64,000 bases of DNA from Steinernema hermaphroditum (Eukaryota; Nematoda; Chromadorea; Rhabditida; Steinernematidae): contig CM059625.1 in the NCBI GenBank assembly GCA_030435675.1, positions 15,376,001-15,440,000 on the forward strand. Direction: 5' to 3'. The notes beneath the pieces were generated by a model. The model did not search any database and had not been told where the DNA came from. It saw only the letters and a list, made by a program, of their open reading frames with translations. Below, in pieces: positions 59,310 through 64,000 of the stretch. Position numbers and translations under genes: made by a program. Numbering within the stretch: the stretch's first letter is position 1; the number at the start of each line of letters is the position of its first letter.

Positions 59310-62300
59310 AACGTTCTTTTACAGGGTGCTATTACCAGCGGCACTTTTCTCAGGTGAGTGACTTATATAATCTCTCATAAGCAAAAAATACACTTGATGG
59401 TCTTGCTTTAGGCGCCTTTATAAGACCCAGTTTCATATCCCTCGCCTATGTGATACTCGGACTCTTCGGACCGGCTTTCCCGTCCATCTATGCCGGTCTT
59501 CCTGTCTCCAGATCGACGAAAAGCTATCTCCTCTTCACCGTTGTCGTTGCCCTTGCCTGCTCGATCGCTCAATTCGTCTACCAAATCTACGAACATGTTG
59601 TCTACCCAAGATCCCAAGATTTCACGAACAAATGCAACACGACTCTCGTCTACTGGTGTCGCCAGGTTGGACTTTCGAGAATGGTTGAAGCGAACGGATT
59701 CCCTGGAATGTCTGTCATTCTTCCGGAGATCATCGTCCTCGCCGTTTCGCTTATCACTCTCATCGTTTGCTCTTTGTCTACAAGTGTACCGAGCAAGCGA
59801 AGCACGACATCCCAGATGGTCCAACCTGTAAGGGCTGACCGGCCAATGTAGGTGGTTATCTCAATGTTTAAAAGAAAAGATATGCCGAAAGCACAAATAT
59901 AAATAGGGCATTTGCTTGAGCAACATAACTGAATCCCTTGCCGTTCAGAAGTATCAGCGGAGGCTATGGAACTCGACCCGTCGTCCCCGCTCTGAAGCGT
60001 CTTTCGGACATCGCCATCGTTCTCTTGTTCGCCGTTGTCGGTGCTATTCAGGTACACGATGAAAATGAAACCTCCATAACATTTGATTTAGCCCTCCATC
60101 CTTAACTCATGCTATTTCTCTGCATTTATCCTTGTCAGCTTCTGGTGGGCGATTCACACCCCCCTCGACCGGGCTAACTTCAACCGAATCAAACTTTTTG
60201 TTGTGTGTTTCCTGGCCATCCACTTCATCGCCATTTTCGTGTACCAGATCGAGGTTGTCCACACGGACTTCAAGCCCCAGTCCCTTGCTGCCAGGTAGGA
60301 TATCCACTCTAAATGTATGCTCATTGAATACTGAGTTCAGGTTGATTGGCTTGTCTCCACTTCTCACTTTGCAATGCCAAGGTCTGTATGCCTGGGAAAC
60401 GACGAAGTGGACTGCGTTCGCTAACGCCATTGCCGTTATTTGTGCTTTCCACATTGTACTCCTACAGTACCAATGGACGAAAAATGGAATCACAGCAATG
60501 TATCGCTCAAACGACGAAGATGGATCTTCAGTTCATGAAGAGGTTCGTTTTCCATCGTCGTACTGTCCTCTTTTTCCCGAACAAGTCCTCGCGTTCCCGT
60601 CCCTAAACCCTTGTTTCATGATTTCCATCGCATTGAGGAACAATTTAGCATTTCGCGATGGCGCAGTTCACGCCGCGCTCGTCCCATGATCCCATCCTTG
60701 ACTGGGACTACACCAGTGCCCGGAATTTAGTGCATTCGGTAAACTCGTTTACTAAACGTACAACAAACTACTTTCGGGAGTGGTTCTGTTGTTTTTTTTT
60801 CTTCATGTTGGCACTCACTCTGTCCTCGCCTTCGCTCACTTCTCAACGCTTTCCTTTCTGTTTTCTTGTTTTCACGAATATGTTACGTTTAGTTGTTGTC
60901 TCAGGAAGATCCAGATGGCGGCCACGAACTGTCGACCATGTCAAGGGTCTCGGCGTCGGATTTGGACAAGCAAAAGATCACTCACATCTTCAATGGTAAC
61001 AAATGCATTATCACAAGACCTACCGTAGCCTCCACCGTTTATAGGCGCCGGATCAGGAAACTTTCTGTCGCATGCCCTCATCTCCATCTGTTCCTTCTTG
61101 CTTCATCACTGCTATGCGGTTGCGATGCTCGCAATGATGGTAAGAATACGCGATCGCCATTTCCGATGTTTTGATGACGTGTTCAGACCTGGGCCCTTCT
61201 GTATCACTCAGTGTTCGGCCTCGTCTTCTTAGTGGCCGCCTGCGTAATTTGGATATTCCGCAACACTCGTAAAGTGACGTTCGCCGTTTCGCCGCTCCTC
61301 CTCCTCTACGCACTGGTGGGCACACAGTTTTTTTTTGCAAAAATCATTTAAATCATATTTGCAGTCGTTGCTCATCATCCAATATGTCTACAGCTTGGAT
61401 TGGGGTGCTGAGGGCAGTCGGATCTCTTCAGACATTCTGACCTTGATTGGACTTATTCTTGCTCCGACACGCACTTCGGCGTTCACCACCCTCCTCATCA
61501 AGGTTCGTTATTGTTGTTTATGAGTGGGCGCTCTCGGGAGTCAGACGTCGCCGAAAATGTAGTCGGTTTCATTTCCAAACCGATGCGGCGACCAGTCCGT
61601 CGGTCGGGCATCGGATTAGCGCGCTTAATGGCAATGTTTCAACGTCGCACTTTGTGCTAGGGCTGCAGATGGTACAAACGAGTTGGTGCCGCTAGATATA
61701 CGTCTGGATGTTCGTACTTTCCTGCAAGTTTTGTCAGTAAAACTTGGCTAACCGTCCCATTTTTTACTTTCAATAGTACTGTAGTAGCATCTTGCTTTTA
61801 CAACACATTTTGAGGGTGTTCGCGATCTAAATTTTTGCATTTTGCGACTGAATCTATGCGGTTTGTTGTAATTATCGAGTGACCTTGGAAGTCGGCATTA
61901 ATCGTATGATATGTTGCTCAGAAACTTAGAAAGCACACAGGGCTTTCCCATCCTTTACATCAACAAATTCCGCACATATCCGTGCAAAATTTTATTATGA
62001 CTATGCACAACAAATAGTACGTCATCAAAAACGATGTAGACATTACATTAGCACGATTACCGTCTGTATATCATAGAAAGGTGTAATTTACTGCAATCAG
62101 ACATGCGCTCATCGCAACCACGCGCGACCATAACCCCAGCGTTTAGTGCGCGACATTCGCTTTCTCTGTCTCAATTCGTTTATCAATCGACGCAGTACTG
62201 CGCTGCCCACGGGGCGAACTGTTTTCGCAACTAATTATTGTTGTATTGTAGACTGGCCTCTCGCTGCCGTTGTTTATCCTTCTGCGTCTCCATCTTCGAG

Positions 62301-64000
62301 AGCGTCACTACAACTCACTTACCGATCATGATCGACTGAAGCGGTTCACTTACGGAACGTTCGGTACCTCTCGTCTCGATCTTAGTCAGTCGCAGGCTAA
62401 TCACGATTCACAGCTTCAGGTATGGTAACACTGAGCTTAAGCAATGATTAAATCGCCCTTTAGGTCGTTCAGTCTCATCAGACCGTGTCCTATATCACCA
62501 GGACCCTTGCCAAGTACTGGATTTTCATTGTTGTTGTAGTGCTTCTGGTGAATGCTATTCCCACTCCGCCAGTTTTCTACACCGTTGGATACTTTCTGTT
62601 CTGGTCAACCTTGATTCTCATTTTCCTGGTAAGTCTCGAAGATATGTTTGAAATCAAGGATTCAAAAACTTTTTCTGTGAGCATTTTTCAAATGACTAGA
62701 ACTTTTACAATGGAAAAATGTCATTATACAGCTGAGGCCAGTTTTCTTCCTTGTTTTGAGAGCTGTTGTTTATGTTCGTGATCTGTTTGGACAACGGTTA
62801 TTGGTTATGTGTAAGTGTACCAAAAACATAAGATGGAAAGCCTACAAGGCTGACTGCCTTTTGGATACCGTAGTCGGGACTCTTCTCAAATATGACCTGT
62901 TTCGTCATAAATCACCAAGCTGTCTGAAAAAAGACTGATATCTTGTTATCAATGACTTCCTCAGTCACTTGACCAAATGACCACATCACCGAACCAACAA
63001 AGCACAATTGTTTATTTACGGAAAGCACGAAACGATTCTCATTGAATCTATGTACAGCTCACACGCCATTTGTTTAACGTCCCACGCTAATTTAGACCTC
63101 GTTCGGGCTTTTCCGCGCAACTCTCCGCCTGTTCTGGACGCTATTAATCCTCTACACATCGGTGGTCATTATCGCCCTCTACTGCTACCAGTTCGGACCG
63201 ATTCCTAAATGGTGGGACAACTTGACCGGACTGTCGAAAGAGTGGAACGCGGACATCGGTCTGATTAATTACAAGTTGCAGGAGCAGAGCAACGGGTGAG
63301 AACGAGAGTTTCGTAGAAGTGGCTAACTTATGTACGCTTTAGAACATTTGTATTGCGTCTTATTGGCCCCATATCCTTGTTTGCCGTTGTTGTCATGCAG
63401 TTGAAGTTCTTCCACGACCCGTGGGTGCAACTTGTCCGTCCGCCGGTGCAGGCTGAAGGGTGTGTAGCAGCTGAACTGGCTCAAAGAGGTAAGGGGTTAA
63501 TGCAGTAATTTTTGACTGGGCGACCTCCCTTCCCGAATGGGGGTAATGGACCCGTTCAGACAGTCTCGTCATTAATATCTTAGTAAATCCTATATAGGCT
63601 TTCTAGAACACTAAAGTAATTGTGGTTGGGGCTCTGGATGAATATGTATTTCGAACCAGCTCTTAAGAATGAGCACTTTATCCCATTTTGGAGTGCATCA
63701 GAGCTAGATGTCAATGACCTCCACCTTGTTAAACCCTCTGGAAAGTAATCTTTTTGACAATAGGACAACATACTCATCAGATATGGCAGAATCGTTCCTT
63801 TTGCACTGTTACTGAAAATAATGTGATCAGATCTTGCGTCTTGCCCACGTCCGAGACGGTAAAAAAGATGTAATAACAAATGAAATGAATCGTACTCATC
63901 CTAAATTTTGGCATTTTTTGTTTTCTCTCAGAAACCTGTTCACACAACCGGACAGGAAACACGGTAATGACAACTAGGAACGATGCGCAAACACTCATAA
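59290..64000 (+). CDS. pezo-1: PIEZO mechanosensitive cation channel, amino-terminal part (partial)
   Basis: Exons: 59290-59353, 59412-59847, 59949-60051, 60092-60294, 60341-60542, 60667-60738, 60905-60995, 61045-61139, 61187-61315, 61365-61502, 62252-62419, 62464-62628, 63096-63295, 63343-63488 and probably 63932-63963. All junctions keep phase, giving about 748 residues before the window ends. It starts MPSASVKTFFYRVLLPAALF and continues as hydrophobic helices separated by short loops. Piezo-type segments include SFWWAIHTPLDRANF, LLQYQWTKNG, HALISICSFLLHHCYAV, RTLAKYWIFIVV and GLFRATLRLFWTLLILYTS. PIEZO proteins (about 2400 aa) form trimeric stretch-gated cation channels. This is the start of the blade; pore and cap lie beyond the edge. 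The 32-nt last exon is the least certain. Confidence 0.92.

Noticed and set aside
1..64000. CRISPR arrays, prophage, bacterial operons or horizontally acquired clusters
   Set aside because: No regularly spaced repeats, no dense unspliced gene runs, and every confident gene is a spliced animal gene.

Overview
This window reads as nuclear DNA of a nematode, probably a rhabditid. Every well-supported gene is broken into short exons by GT..AG introns, several of them only 43-51 bp. Most first exons begin a few bases after a pyrimidine-rich AG, the usual mark of a spliced-leader (trans-splicing) acceptor. The best-resolved proteins are nematode or animal families: a bestrophin, two ELT-1-type GATA factors, a JAC-1/p120-type catenin with fibronectin repeats, ribosomal protein L15, an Obg-family GTPase, a selenocysteine lyase and the start of PIEZO. 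From memory, elt-1, jac-1, rpl-15 and pezo-1 all lie on C. elegans chromosome IV, so this looks like a piece of the equivalent chromosome. Exon models were built by hand by matching splice sites and reading phase, and all nine main models close in frame across about 60 introns.

Layout. 1-547 (+): last two exons of an unidentified gene. 550-4600: a cluster of degenerate dispersed repeats in both orientations and a 17-bp-flanked tRNA-like (SINE-like) insertion. 3463-11249 (+): a seven-exon bestrophin anion channel. 11712-15293 (-) and 21674-23924 (-): two tandem two-finger GATA transcription factors with nearly identical exon architecture, each with a cluster of GATA motifs just upstream. 28008-28291 (-): a tiny secreted peptide gene with a TATA box. 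28704-30119 (-): selenocysteine lyase. 30926-31834: a decayed mariner-like element with 36-bp inverted ends. 32017-32412 (+): a weak small-gene candidate.

33075-45588 (-): a 19-exon delta-catenin/JAC-1 gene (about 1317 aa; four FN3 domains, armadillo repeats, PDZ-binding C terminus DSWV). 45.7-53.3 kb holds no gene I can support. 53354-54914 (-) is a mitochondrial Obg-type GTPase (GTPBP10-like) lying 199 bp downstream of rpl-15 (55114-55822, -), a spacing that suggests an operon. 56.9-58.8 kb contains unassigned minus-strand coding-like blocks. 59290 to the right edge (+) is the amino-terminal third of a PIEZO mechanosensitive channel, cut by the window end.

The genes do not form one pathway. 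The points most worth a second look are the tandem ELT-1-like pair with candidate autoregulatory GATA clusters, two GC-AG introns (one inside rpl-15 at a position fixed by protein conservation), the probable rpl-15/GTPase operon, and the repeat families in the first 4.6 kb. I found no convincing CRISPR, bacterial, viral or unknown multi-gene system.
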